Source: Paulinella micropora (lineage: Eukaryota > Cercozoa > Imbricatea > Euglyphida). Taken from it: a stretch of DNA of 34,103 nucleotides. Both the position numbers and the translations under genes were made by a program. Location: assembly GCA_009731375.1 (NCBI GenBank), contig BJOX01000062.1:978677-1012779 (forward strand), read 5' to 3'. Positions 10,648 through 20,203 of this stretch are shown here, piece by piece. A model generated the notes under the pieces. It was not told where the DNA came from. It saw only the letters and a program-made list of their open reading frames with translations, and ran no database searches. Position 1 is the stretch's first letter. Each line of letters begins with the position of its first letter.

Positions 10648-10700
10648 CTTTGAACGCCAGCCCCCTCTGGAGTTTGAGGAGTCAAATACGGGATTTCTAG
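10648..10700 (+). CDS. Host gene 1, 53-nt exon (seed of the downstream array)
   Basis: The acceptor is CCTATGTGAG|CTTTGAACG and the donor TTTCTAG|GTAAGTAAGT. Phase 2 in, phase 1 out. It encodes FERQPPLEFEESNTGFL plus the first base of a Gly codon. The next supported exon (13767-13824) encodes the related YEGQPSLEMNELALGLF, so the two look like paralogous exons. The 3' half of this exon and its donor are repeated about 14 more times downstream. Confidence 0.62.
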
Positions 10701-10736
<36 letters not shown>

Positions 10737-11266
10737 TTGTGCCTTTTACCTCTTCGTTCGTTGCCTTGCTTGAGGAACCAACTATGATATTTCTAAGTAA
10801 GTAAGTGAGTGATTAAAGGAGGTAAGTAAGTAAGTAAGTAAGCAAGTAAGTAAGTAAGTAAGTAAGTAAGTAATTGCGCCTTTTATCTCTTCGTTGCCTT
10901 GCTTGAGGAACCAACTATGGGATTTCTAAGTAAGTAAGTGAGTGAGTAAAGTAAGTAATTAAGTAAGTAAGTAAGTAAGTAAGTAATTGAATGACAGCCT
11001 TCTCTGGAGCTTGAGGAGTCAAATACGGGATTTCTAAGTAATAAGTGAGTGAGTAAAGTAAGTAAGTAAGTAAGTAAGTAAGTAATTGTGCCTTTTATCT
11101 CTTCGCTTGAGGAACCAACTATGGGATTTCTAAGTAAGAAAGTGGGTGAGTAAAGTAAGTAGTAAGTAAGTAGTTAGTAAGTAAGTAAGTAATTGAACGA
11201 CAGCCTTCTCTGGAGCTTGAGGAGTCAACTACGGGATTTCTAAGTAAGTAAGTGAGTGAGTAAAGA

Positions 11267-11304
<38 letters not shown>

Positions 11305-11725
11305 TTGTGCCTTTTACCTCTTCGTTGCCTTGCTTGAGGAACCAACTATGGGATTTCTAAGTAAGTAAGTAAGTGAGTGAGTAAAGTAAGTAGTTAGTAA
11401 GTAAGTAAGTAAGTAAGTAAGTGAGTAATTGAACGACAGCCTTCTCTGGAGCTTGAGGAGTCAACTAGGGGATTTCTAAGTAAGTAAGTGAGTGAGTAAA
11501 GTAAGTAAGTAAGTAAGTAAGTAAGTAGTAATTGTGTCTTTTACCTCTTCGTTGCCTTGCTTGAGGAATCAACTATGGGATTTCTAAGTAAGTAAGTGAG
11601 TGAATAAAGTAAGTAGTTAGTAAGTAAGTAAGTAATTAAGTAAGTAAGTAAGTAATTGAACGAAAGCCTTCTCTGGAGCTTGAGGAGTCAACTACGGGAT
11701 TTCTAGGTAAGTAAGTGAGTGAGTA

Positions 11726-11763
<38 letters not shown>

Positions 11764-11844
11764 TTGTGCCTTTTACCTCTTCGTTGCCTTGCTTGAGGAA
11801 CCAACTACGGGATTTCTAGGTAAGTCAGTGAGTGAGTGAGTAAC

Positions 11845-11901
<57 letters not shown>

Positions 11902-11995
11902 TAAGTAAGTGTGCCTTTTACCTCTTCGTTGCCTTGCTTGAGGAACCAACTATGGGATTTCTAAGTAAGTAAGTGGGTGAGTAAAGTAAGTAGTT

Positions 11996-12032
<37 letters not shown>

Positions 12033-12105
12033 TTGAACGACAGCCTTCTCTGGAGCTTGAGGAGTCAACTACGGGATTTCTAAGTAAGTAAAAAGTGAGT
12101 GAGTA

Positions 12106-12145
<40 letters not shown>

Positions 12146-12391
12146 GTGCCTTTTACCTCTTCGTTGCCTTGCTTGAGGAACCAACTATGGGATTTCTAAG
12201 TAAGTAAGTAAGTGAGTGAGTAAAGTAAGTAAGTAAGTAAGTAAGTAAGTAATTGTGCCTTTTACCTCTTCGTTGCCTTGCTTGAGGAACCAACTATGGG
12301 ATTTCTAAGTAAGTAAGTTAGTGAGTGAGTAAAGTAAGTAAGTAAGTAAGTAAGTAAGCAAGTAAGTAAGTAAGTAAGTAAGTAATTGTGC
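10689..12391 (+). repeat. Minisatellite of exon 3' edges plus donors, about 15 units
   Basis: Units of about 95-145 bp each end GGGATTTCTAAG or GGGATTTCTAGG followed by GTAAGTAAGTGAGTGAGTAA. Two unit types largely alternate. Type A has CCTCTTCGTTGCCTTGC, then TTGAGGAACCAACTATGGG. Type B has TTGAACGACAGCCTTCTCTG, then GAGCTTGAGGAGTCAACTAC, and is closest to the exon at 10648-10700. The word GGATTTCTA lies near 10691, 10921, 11028, 11123, 11234, 11351, 11470, 11579, 11697, 11810, 11953, 12074, 12190 and 12299; one unit near 10787 has ATATTTCTA instead. Confidence 0.85.
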
Positions 12392-12483
12392 ATTTTACCT
12401 CTTCGTTCCCCTTTTTTACTGTAGCTTCTATCTTTTTGTCCTGCCTTGTATGTATGTATGTATGTATGTATGTATGTATGTAC

Positions 12484-12534
12484 GTGTGTCCATTTCCAAA
12501 GAGGGCTATCGCTCATACGAAACTAAGACAATAC
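12484..12534 (-). repeat. Inverted single unit of the 13-kb array
   Basis: The plus strand reads GTGTCCATTTCCAAAGAGGG then CTATCGCTCATACGAAAC, the reverse complement of the unit repeated at 12.97-13.8 kb (GTATGAGCGACAGCCCTCTC). It is the only copy in this orientation. Confidence 0.75.
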
Positions 12535-12607
12535 ATCATCTTCGTATAGATATGTATGTATGTATGTAAACCTCTTTATTGCCTTTATGTCCTGCATATT
12601 GCCTTAA

Positions 12608-12619
12608 CCCCCCCCCCCC

Positions 12620-12651
<32 letters not shown>

Positions 12652-12740
12652 TTTGTTTTTTTTNNNNNNNNNNNNNNNNNNNNNNNNNNNNNNNNNNNNN
12701 NNNNNNNNNNNNNNNNNNNNNNNNNNNCCCCCCCCCCCTT
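12608..12740. other. Homopolymer C/T runs around a 64-N gap (12664-12727)
   Basis: A run of about 20 C, then about 26 T, G, 8 T, then N, then C again. Pure homopolymers on both sides of a gap are unlike the short-period repeats elsewhere and may be assembly or sequencing artefacts. Confidence 0.85.
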
Positions 12741-12795
12741 TAATTGTCTTTATGTCCGTGTGTGTATGTGTGTGTGTGTAATGTGTGTGTGCGAG

Positions 12796-12943
12796 AATAG
12801 TATATTATGCGGCTAGCCATAAATTTGACGTGTTTTGCGGGCGAGCCGGGCCGGCGAGCCCGCAAAACACGTCAAATTTGGCGCGCCGCATATGTAGTTT
12901 TATCGGTAACCTGACCACATTTTGTGGAGGTGACCGCTAAATC
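12796..12943. mobile_element. 148-bp two-hairpin element, copy 1
   Basis: The element starts AATAGTATATTATGCGG and ends ACCGCTAAATC. It contains a GC-rich hairpin whose 22-bp arms (AAATTTGACGTGTTTTGCGG and two more bases) match perfectly around GAGCCGGGCCGGCGA. A second hairpin follows, built from TATCGGTAACCTGACCAC and its imperfect complement. A second copy of the same length lies at 16041-16188. Defined ends, equal length and non-homologous flanks indicate a mobile, non-autonomous element. I see no terminal inverted repeat or convincing target duplication. Confidence 0.75.
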
Positions 12944-12969
12944 TCTTATCCTTACTATTTAATATGTAT

Positions 12970-13148
12970 ACCATAAGCTTGTATGAACAACAGCCCTCTC
13001 TGGAGATGGACATAACATACATTCATTGATACATACATATATACATACATACATACATACATACACATACATATCTATATGAAATATAATGTATTAACTT
13101 AGGCTCGTATGAGCGACAGCCCTCTCTGGAAATGGACACACATACACA

Positions 13149-13180
<32 letters not shown>

Positions 13181-13766
13181 CATACACATACATGTCTATA
13201 TGAATCTTCTGTATCAACCTAGGCTCGTATGAGGGACAGCCCTCTGTGGGAATGGACACATATTATTATACACATACATACACACATACATACATACATA
13301 CCAACATACATACATACGTACATACAAACATACATACATACATACATACACATACATGTCTATATGAATCTTCTGTATTAACCTAGGCTCGTATGAGGGA
13401 CAGCCCTCTCTGCGAATGGACACATATACACATACATACATACATACATACGTACGTACATACGTACATACATACATACATACATACATACATACGTACA
13501 TACATACATACATACATACGTACGTACGTACATACATACATACATACATACATACATACATACACATGCACATACATGTCTATATGAATCTTCTGTATTA
13601 ACCCAGGCTCGTATGAGGGACAGCCCTCTCTGGGAATGGACACATATACACATACATACTTACATACTTACATACTTACATACTTACATACGTACATACA
13701 TACGTACATACATACATACATACACATGCACATACATGTCTATATGAATCTTCTGTATTAACCTAG
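12970..13766 (+). repeat. Minisatellite of acceptor plus exon 5' edges, six units
   Basis: Units contain TTCTGTATTAACCTAGGCTC, then GTATGAGGGACAGCCCTCTC and TGGAAATGGACACA, followed by CATA repeats and CATGTCTATATGAATC. GACAGCCCTCT cores occur near 12990, 13117, 13236, 13399, 13619 and 13779; the last lies in the supported exon at 13767-13824. Each unit therefore carries a copy of the AACCTAG acceptor and the start of that exon (the first copy is degenerate). The frames read from the minus strand are repeat artefacts. Confidence 0.82.
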
Positions 13767-13824
13767 GCTCGTATGAGGGACAGCCCTCTCTGGAAATGAA
13801 TGAGCTAGCTCTAGGATTGTTCAG
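13767..13824 (+). CDS. Host gene 1, penultimate exon (58 nt)
   Basis: The acceptor is CTGTATTAACCTAG|GCTCG, with a branch-point-like TTAAC just upstream. The donor is TTGTTCAG|GTAAAT at 13825. Phase 1 in joins the 10648-10700 exon; phase 2 out joins the terminal exon. It encodes SYEGQPSLEMNELALGLF, similar to the product of the exon at 10648. The compatible phases on both sides are the best evidence that these exons belong to one gene. Confidence 0.62.
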
Positions 13825-13887
13825 GTAAATTATACATATATATACATAACACACACACACACATACATACATACATACATACTGAAG

Positions 13888-13976
<89 letters not shown>

Positions 13977-14109
13977 GAATACGTACATGCATGCATGCAT
14001 GCATATACATATACATACATACACACATACATACATACATACATACATACATAGATACATACATACATACATACATACATACATAGACACATACATACAT
14101 ACATACATA

Positions 14110-14142
<33 letters not shown>

Positions 14143-14296
14143 TATATACATATATATATATATAATGTATATATATGTATGTATGTATGTATATATGTAT
14201 GTATGTGCACGTATGTATGTATGTATGTATGTATGTATGTATGTATCTATGTATGTTATTTTGATTCGTAGCCTGGCCATCGCTGTCGCTTGTTTG

Positions 14297-14337
<41 letters not shown>

Positions 14338-14520
14338 GTGTGTGTCTGTGTGTGTTTGCCTGCGCGCGCGCGCGTGTGTGTGTGTGTGTGTTTGTCGGTG
14401 TGTGTGTATGTGTGTGTGTAATGCATGTGTGTATGTAATACATGTATATATGTATGTATGCATGTATGTATGTATGTATGCATGTATGTGTGTATGTATA
14501 TATATATATATGTATACATA

Positions 14521-14553
<33 letters not shown>

Positions 14554-14827
14554 ATATATACACACATACATACATACATGCATGCATACATGCATACATG
14601 CATTCATGCATGCATACAAACATACATGCATACATACATACATACATACATATACATACATACATACATACGTACATACGTACGTACATACATACATACA
14701 TACATACATACATACAAACATACATACATACATACATACATATAAACCTGCATACATACCTGCATACATACATACATACATACATACATACGTACGTACA
14801 TACGTACATACATACATATATACACAG
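13825..14827 (+). repeat. Last intron of host gene 1: (CATA)n, (GATA)n, (GTAT)n, (CT)n, (GT)n
   Basis: A mosaic of CATA, GATA (13889-13977), CATA, TA, GTAT, then CT (14299-14333), GTGTCTGTGTG with CGCGCG, GTAT and CATA again to 14820. TATATATACACAG forms the acceptor. No coding sequence is supported inside it. Confidence 0.85.
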
Positions 14828-15557
14828 GCACATGAATCGCACTGCTGCGGATGTGGACATGTCCTTCCCTTCCCTGTCCTCATCCTATGCGTTCCAGTCT
14901 TTCCTCTCCTCCCACGCATTTCCCCAGTTCAATGCTCAAGGGGAGACTGAAGCTTTAAGGGTCAGCCACGGACACAGGGAGGTTAGCCAAGAGAATGAAA
15001 TTGCTAACCTGAAGCGGTCGCAGGATCTGGTCACGGGTGGCATGGGTGGCCAAGCTATTGTGAGCAGCGGTAGTAGCGGCGCTGCTAGTAGTAGTGGTGC
15101 TACTATCACTGCTAGCCTTAGTAGCAGCAGCAGCAGTAGTAGTAGTAGTAGTAGTAGAAGTAGTCGAGGCAGCGGCAGCAGTGGTAGTGGCAGCAGCAAT
15201 AGTCCATCGACTGACCATGCACATCCTCGCCATCATCACCAGCATCATCACCACCCGGTGACACTTGGCGAAGTCAACGTCGAGGTGGAGATTCTCAAGG
15301 ACTTTCGTGATTGTGCTGAGGACCTGACTGGGGATGTGTTATTAACAGAGCCGTTACAACCGTTACCCGCTACGCGCAGCCGCAGCGGCCACAGCGTGAA
15401 CGTAACGGTGGAGATTGGCCCAGCCACTGCAGCAGCTACGTCCTATAATACTCCGAGGAGGAGTCGCACGATCTCGATTACGGTTGCCAGTACTCACAGT
15501 AGTAGTGAGGTGATGATGGTCGAGGTCGACCACAGTAGTAGTACTAGCAGCAGCTAA
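14828..15557 (+). CDS. Host gene 1, terminal exon (Ser-rich C-terminus)
   Basis: The acceptor is TATACACAG|GCACATG, phase 2 in, and the exon runs 243 codons to TAA at 15555-15557. The peptide begins HMNRTAADVDMSFPSLSSSY, then has LRVSHGHREVSQENEIANLK, a Ser/Gly-rich tract with about 12 consecutive Ser from AGC/AGT repeats, and a His-rich patch (HPRHHHQHHHH). A more ordered segment follows (VTLGEVNVEVEILKDFRDCA, then VNVTVEIGPATAAATSYN), and the end is EVDHSSSTSSS. No known domain is recognised. The mix of low-complexity tracts with an alternating beta-like segment suggests a regulatory or scaffold protein, but that is a guess. No polyadenylation signal is obvious before the 10-N gap. Confidence 0.72.
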
Positions 15558-15684
15558 GGTGTTTCTCTGTCAATCTCTCTCAATATCTCTCTCTCTCTCT
15601 TTTCTCTCTCTCTCTCTCCTCTCTCTCTCCTTCCAACTTTCTCCCTTGNNNNNNNNNNGCAACGACAGAGAAAAGGCCCAGGTC

Positions 15685-15781
<97 letters not shown>

Positions 15782-15802
15782 AAAGGCCCAGGTCATACTT
15801 GA

Positions 15803-15833
<31 letters not shown>

Positions 15834-15834
15834 A

Positions 15835-15933
<99 letters not shown>

Positions 15934-16040
15934 CATATACATATACATTGTTGCATTTGAAGCTCATGATTAATCAAGTCATGCATTCGGATTCGACAAA
16001 TGTTGTTTTAGTACAGTTGCAATGTTTGAAAGGAACTCGA
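15558..16040. repeat. (CT)n, 10-N gap and facing (TATATG)n/(CATATA)n arrays
   Basis: A CT-rich stretch runs to the gap at 15649-15658. A hexamer TATATG array (15686-15780) lies between two direct copies of AAAAGGCCCAGGTCATA (15672 and 15781). The second copy is followed by the reverse-complement hexamer array (15804-15945), so the two arrays could pair. 15946-16040 is unique with no gene seen. Confidence 0.85.
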
Positions 16041-16188
16041 AATAGTATATTATGCGGCTAGCCACAAATTTGACGTGTTTTGTGGGCGAGCCGGGCCGGC
16101 GAGCCCGCAAAACACGTCAAATTTGGCGCGCCGCATATGTACTTTTATCGGTAACCTGACCACATTTCGTGGAGGTGACCGATAAATC
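16041..16188. mobile_element. 148-bp two-hairpin element, copy 2
   Basis: Same orientation and length as the copy at 12796-12943, with about five substitutions. One of them (GTGGGC for GCGGGC) breaks a stem pair. Another (CCGATAAA for CCGCTAAA) completes the second hairpin, where TTTATCGG pairs with CCGATAAA. The homology stops abruptly at both ends. Confidence 0.75.
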
Positions 16189-16312
16189 ATGTAGTAATTC
16201 AGATCTTCACAACGCAGAAGGGAAACCCTCTGGGAAACTCGAAAATATGTAGGAAGTGGAAAAGAAACGCATCAAAAGACATCGTTTTTAAGGAATTATG
16301 CACCCCTTTTAG

Positions 16313-16391
16313 GCTCAGGATCTGAAACGACAGCACTACCGAGCCAGCACATGGGCAGCGCATATGACCGCACAGATGAGCAGCAGCGCAG
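16313..16391 (+). CDS. Host gene 2, candidate internal exon
   Basis: The acceptor is CACCCCTTTTAG|GCTCAG and the donor CAGCGCAG|GTATGTATG at 16392. The 79-nt exon is phase 1 in and phase 2 out, encoding SGSETTALPSQHMGSAYDRT then DEQQR. The intron again begins with the donor word repeated as GTAT. A piece of this exon (CAGCACATGGGCAGCG) recurs in every unit of the array at 16.7-17.5 kb. Its connection to the exon at 17808 is inferred from position only. Confidence 0.45.
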
Positions 16392-16545
16392 GTATGTATG
16401 TTTGTATGTATGTATGTATGTTATTCGGCATTTATTGTGCTGTGCCCTCGGTCAACAATAAACAATCTATGTGTATGTGTGAGTGTGTGTGTGTGTGTGT
16501 GAGTGTATGTATGTATGTATGTATGTATGTATGTATGTCAATATC
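16392..16545 (+). repeat. (GTAT)n/(GT)n intron start
   Basis: GTATGTATGTTTGTATG starts at the donor; after about 60 nt of unique sequence (TTATTCGGCATTTATTGTGC) a (GT)n and (GTAT)n tract resumes to 16540. Confidence 0.7.
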
Positions 16546-16549
16546 AATG

Positions 16550-17098
16550 ACAAGAACAGCAAGAACAACAGCAACAAGAGCAACAAGAACAAGAACAACA
16601 GGAAGAACAAGGAGAACATGAACATCATCATCACCATCATCATCATCATCATCAACAACAACAACATCATCATCATCAACAACAACAACAACATCATCAA
16701 TAGCAGTATTGACAGTATCAGCACATGGGCAGCGACCATCATCATCATCATCATCATTATCAACAACAACATCAACAACAACATCATCAATAGCAGTATC
16801 GACAGTATCAGCACATGGGCAGCGACCATCATCATCATCATCATCATCATTCAACAACAACATCATCAATAGCAGTATCGACAGTATCAGCACATGGGCA
16901 GCGACCATCATCATCATCATCATCATCATCATCATGATCCATCAACAACAACATCATCAATAGCAGTATCGACAGTATCAGCACATGGGCAGCGACCATC
17001 ATCATCATCATCATCATTATCATCATCATCATCAAGAACAACATCAACAACAACATCATCAATAGCAGTATCGACAGTATCAGCACATGGGCAGCGAC

Positions 17099-17131
<33 letters not shown>

Positions 17132-17270
17132 TCAACAACAACATCATCAATAGCAGTATTTACAGTATCAGAACATGGGCAGCGACCATCATCATCATCA
17201 TCATCAACGTTAACAACAACAACAACATCATCAATAGCAGTATCGACAGTATCAGCACATGGGCAGCGAC

Positions 17271-17306
<36 letters not shown>

Positions 17307-17532
17307 TCAACAACAACAACATCATCAATAGCAGTATCGACAGTATCAGCACATGGGCAGTGACCATCATCATCATCATCATCATCATCCATCAACAACA
17401 ACAACATCATCAATAGCAGTATCGACAGTATCCGCACATGGGCAACGACCATCATCATCATCATCATCAACAACAACAACAACAACATCATCATCAATAG
17501 CAGTATTGACAGTATCAGCACATGGGCAGTGA
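16550..17532 (+). repeat. Minisatellite with CAA, CAT and Q/H-type codons, about ten units
   Basis: After a CAA/GAA-rich lead (Gln-Glu in one frame) come about ten units of AATAGCAGTATCGACAGTAT, CAGCACATGGGCAGCGACC, (ATC)n and (AAC)n. Unit cores lie near 16725, 16815, 16892, 16982, 17085, 17174, 17257, 17353, 17434 and 17519. Unit lengths are not multiples of three, so His, Ser and Ile/Asn homopolymer frames rotate. In the Gln/His frame each unit carries a TAG (CAA TAG CAG), so a single continuous protein is not supported. Confidence 0.8.
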
Positions 17533-17574
17533 CCGTGATAACATGCACATATGTATGTATGTATGTATGTATGT

Positions 17575-17745
17575 ATGTTGTTGATGATGATCATCCTGAT
17601 GATGTTTTCAGTTTTGTTATGATGATGATGTGTTGATGATGATTTTGTTGATGATGTTGTTGATGATGATGTTGATGTTGATGCTGCTTATGATCCTGCT
17701 GATGATGATGATGATGCCGATCATGATGATGATGATGATAAAATA
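17575..17745. repeat. (GATGAT/GTTGAT)n trinucleotide tract
   Basis: Degenerate GAT/GTT repeats, the opposite sense of the preceding ATC/AAC array, so the two tracts could form an extended hairpin. No coding sequence supported. Confidence 0.8.
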
Positions 17746-17807
17746 TTAATGTTATCTTTATTCTTACTATTCTTATCCTTTATTACTACAATTGTATTCA
17801 CATTCAG

Positions 17808-18438
17808 GCTCACCCGCTCACTGGCCCTTCAGCCCTCGCCCGGACCCTTCTTACTTGCGCTTACACTCCCCAGAGCCCAGCAGCGCAGTTTCGCACGCAC
17901 CTACTCGACGCTCTTCATCGTATTCTTAACGTTGTACATTTTTATTTCTACCATTACTGGCGTCGTTCCAAAGGCAAGATGATTCAAACCCTAGTGTCAT
18001 CGTCCTTCACCAATCGTAGTGTCACGCTGTTGGACCTCCCTTCGGATGATAACACATAAAAGCATTCACCGCCAATTACCTAGGCAATTACCCTTGATGT
18101 GGTTGGCTTCCCGGGGAAATTCCCTGAATTTCGGAATTTCCTCGGGAAGCTAACCACAACAAGGGTAATTTCCTAGGTAATTGGCAGTGAATGCTTTTAT
18201 GTGTAACGAAGAGATAGCTCAGCAGCAGGATCAGACGGAATGTCTCTTAAGTCTCCTCCCTTTGGTAGTGATTACCACCGACGGGAGTGACGACGACGAA
18301 GAGGAAGAAGAAAAATCCGATAAAAACCAGGACAACAGCGAGGAAGAAGATAGCAGGCTATCACCATCATCATCATCATCATCATCATCATCCTCATCAT
18401 CATCCTACTCCTACTCCTCCTCCTCATCATCATCATAA
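17808..18438 (+). pseudogene. Host gene 2, terminal exon interrupted by a MITE
   Basis: A pyrimidine tract ends ATTCACATTCAG at 17807. From 17808 one frame is open for 81 codons to the insertion, with AQFRTHLLDALHRILNVVHF, YWRRSKGKMIQTLVSSSF and TNRSVTLLDLPSDDN. The insertion adds an immediate TAA. After it, in the frame recovered by removing the insert plus one TAA copy, the protein continues NEEIAQQQDQTECLLSLLPL, then an Asp/Glu run (DGSDDDEEEEEKSDKNQDN) and a poly-Ser tail from TCA repeats to TAA at 18436-18438. No family is recognised. The 5' half has a rival frame (SPAHWPFSPRPDPSYL) that ends at TAA 17927-17929, so an internal intron or different acceptor is possible. As it stands, this copy would make a truncated product. 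Confidence 0.5.
18053..18203. mobile_element. 151-bp MITE with TAA target duplication
   Basis: The element is an almost perfect palindrome: two 71-bp arms with about five mismatches around a 9-nt centre (CTGAATTTC). Its ends are CACATAAAAGCATT and AATGCTTTTATGTG. TAA lies directly outside both ends (18050-18052 and 18204-18206). A 3-bp TWA duplication is the signature of PIF/Harbinger (Tourist-like) elements. The placement inside a coding-like frame that closes perfectly when the element and one TAA are removed confirms the boundaries. Confidence 0.85.
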
Positions 18439-18523
18439 TCATCATCCTTGAGTCATCTTTTGAAAGCCCAGAACAAGAGCTTTCACATCATGTGCGCAGA
18501 GTCATTCTTTGTGGCTCAAGTAA

Positions 18524-18750
18524 CAATACAATACAATACAATACAATACAATACAATACAACACAATACAACACAATACAACACAATACAATACAGTACA
18601 AGACAATACAATATAATACAATACAATACAATACATTACAACAAAACAATACAATACAATACAATACAATACAGTACAATACAATACAATACAATACAAT
18701 ACAATACAATACAGTACAATACAATACAATACAATACAATACAATACAAT
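18524..18750. repeat. (AATAC)n pentanucleotide array
   Basis: About 45 AATAC units. It begins after GTGGCTCAAGTAACAATAC. Downstream, ATGGCTGAGACAGACG opens a 25-codon frame (18754-18831) ending TGA, with a CELC motif; too short to call a gene. Confidence 0.93.
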
Positions 18751-19045
18751 GCCATGGCTGAGACAGACGAGTTCACAATGTGTGAGTTGTGCCACTTTAA
18801 TGTTCCCGGTTATACACGCGATCAACTTTGAAATCCGTTTTCAACCTCAGTCCTTCACTTTGTATAATAACGCAAGCACTGTTCATCCTGTTCACTAGAT
18901 CATTCGAATAGCTCTATCCGCTAATTTTATTTGATGTTCATTTGATTTTTATTTTTATTTATTTTTATTTTGATTTCAGTTTTATTTTGACTTGGTTTTT
19001 TATACCATGATTTTATTTACAATATTTCTTGACAAATGATATCAG

Positions 19046-19215
19046 TGACCCAGAGCTGAGTAAGGATCTTTCAAAATTCACATTCCCAAACATTTACTTT
19101 GCACCAACCGTCGATGCACTGTCATTAATATCAACATTACCACCAAGAACAACCATGACAACAACTATAACAGTGCCCATGGTGTTTAATTTGATTCGAA
19201 ATCGGCTTTTTCTAG
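19046..19215 (+). CDS. Candidate isolated exon, unknown product
   Basis: A T-rich tract ends ATGATATCAG; the exon reads DPELSKDLSKFTFPNIYFAP, then TVDALSLISTLPPRTTMTTT, and could end at TTTCTAG|GTTATG (19216). Phase 2 in and 1 out under this model. The composition is protein-like and unlike the surrounding AT-rich DNA, but no flanking exon is identified. It could belong to gene 2's neighbour or be a chance open frame. Confidence 0.3.
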
Positions 19216-20203
19216 GTTATGCCAATATTTGGATTTGGGGTCCAAGGCGCAAATCCCACAAGTGTTCTGAACCATGTAAATATTTGGTACAGACTGCATG
19301 ATTCCAGCGCTTCTATCTCCAGCCCGCTGCCCAGCCACCAACTGGAAGCGGGGTGAAATGGATACCTACGTCCTCGGATAATATTATGCAGCGCTGATAG
19401 ACCAAACATGTAAATGTTGGGTTCAAGCTTCGGGTGTGAGGGAGCCTTTGCTGGGCTGGGGTGACTCTCCCGCATTCCAAGAATGTCAATGGTGGGGTCA
19501 GTGTGGAATGGGCTACATGAACTTGTAACTTTATTGATGAGCCATCAACTTGAAGTGCTTCGTGCTCAGCCTAATACTCATGCCCCAAAGCGATAAGTAT
19601 TTCCTGGTGTAGTAGAATGCCTTCCCTAAGCCGAACCGCTCATATGTAAATTGGATAGATTTAGTGCGGTGGAACGCCCGTAGTAACGTAATGAGTTTTT
19701 CATATTTTTTAATACTTTTTTTTTTTGAAAGATCTAAATCAGCTGGAGGGCTTAGTAAAACTTGATTTAAAAAAAATGAAATTCAAATATTCATAACGGT
19801 TAAATATTTGACTTTTGCGATGAAAAACTACATTTTTTCACATAATTTATTTTTCTGGAAAAAGATGGTGCGCCCCCTTCCAAGTGTTGAAGTTTCTTTT
19901 GGTGAATTGGCTTGTGTTTGCCTTGGTTGTTTTTCCCACATTTTCCACTATCTTTGACCCTTACTTATATAAACGCTTGACAGAGACACTTGAACTTTCA
20001 TTACGCCTACTCCCCCTCACTTCCCCCTTCGCCTTATTCTTCTCGCTCTCTCCCTCCCTCTGTGGAGTTTGGTCAGTGAATGTGGCGGTGAGGTTGTGTG
20101 GTATGACTATCCCTCTCGCTTTCGCGTCCTCTCTCTCTCAAACCTCTCTCATCAGGATAATAAGGGGATTTAGGAGGGCGGAGGTCAGGGCTAACAGCTA
20201 AGT
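19216..20203. other. Unique intergenic DNA, no gene recognised
   Basis: AT-rich to mixed unique sequence without satellites. Short frames in both strands show no recognisable motif. The stretch 19690-19870 is poly-T/poly-A-rich. 19880-20200 may include the 3' side of the gag fragment that follows on the minus strand, but I see no LTR. Confidence 0.5.

Noticed and set aside
9173-13800. Regularly spaced conserved inserts as a CRISPR array
   Set aside because: The spacers are simple GTAT/GTAA/CATA repeats of one kind and the host context is eukaryotic with introns and retrotransposons.
16550-17532. Recurrent CAA TAG CAG as evidence for TAG read as Gln
   Set aside because: TAG, TAA and TGA all occur as breaks elsewhere, unit lengths rotate the frame, and no other TAG stands at a conserved Gln in a convincing gene.
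17808-17929. The frame reading SPAHWPFSPRPDPSYL to TAA as the definite end of host gene 2
   Set aside because: Not excluded, but the alternative frame is longer and continues in register across the MITE when it is removed, so it was preferred.
18754-18831. A 25-codon plus-strand frame with CELC as a small protein gene
   Set aside because: It is too short, has no splice or start context beyond an ATG, and directly follows a pentanucleotide array.
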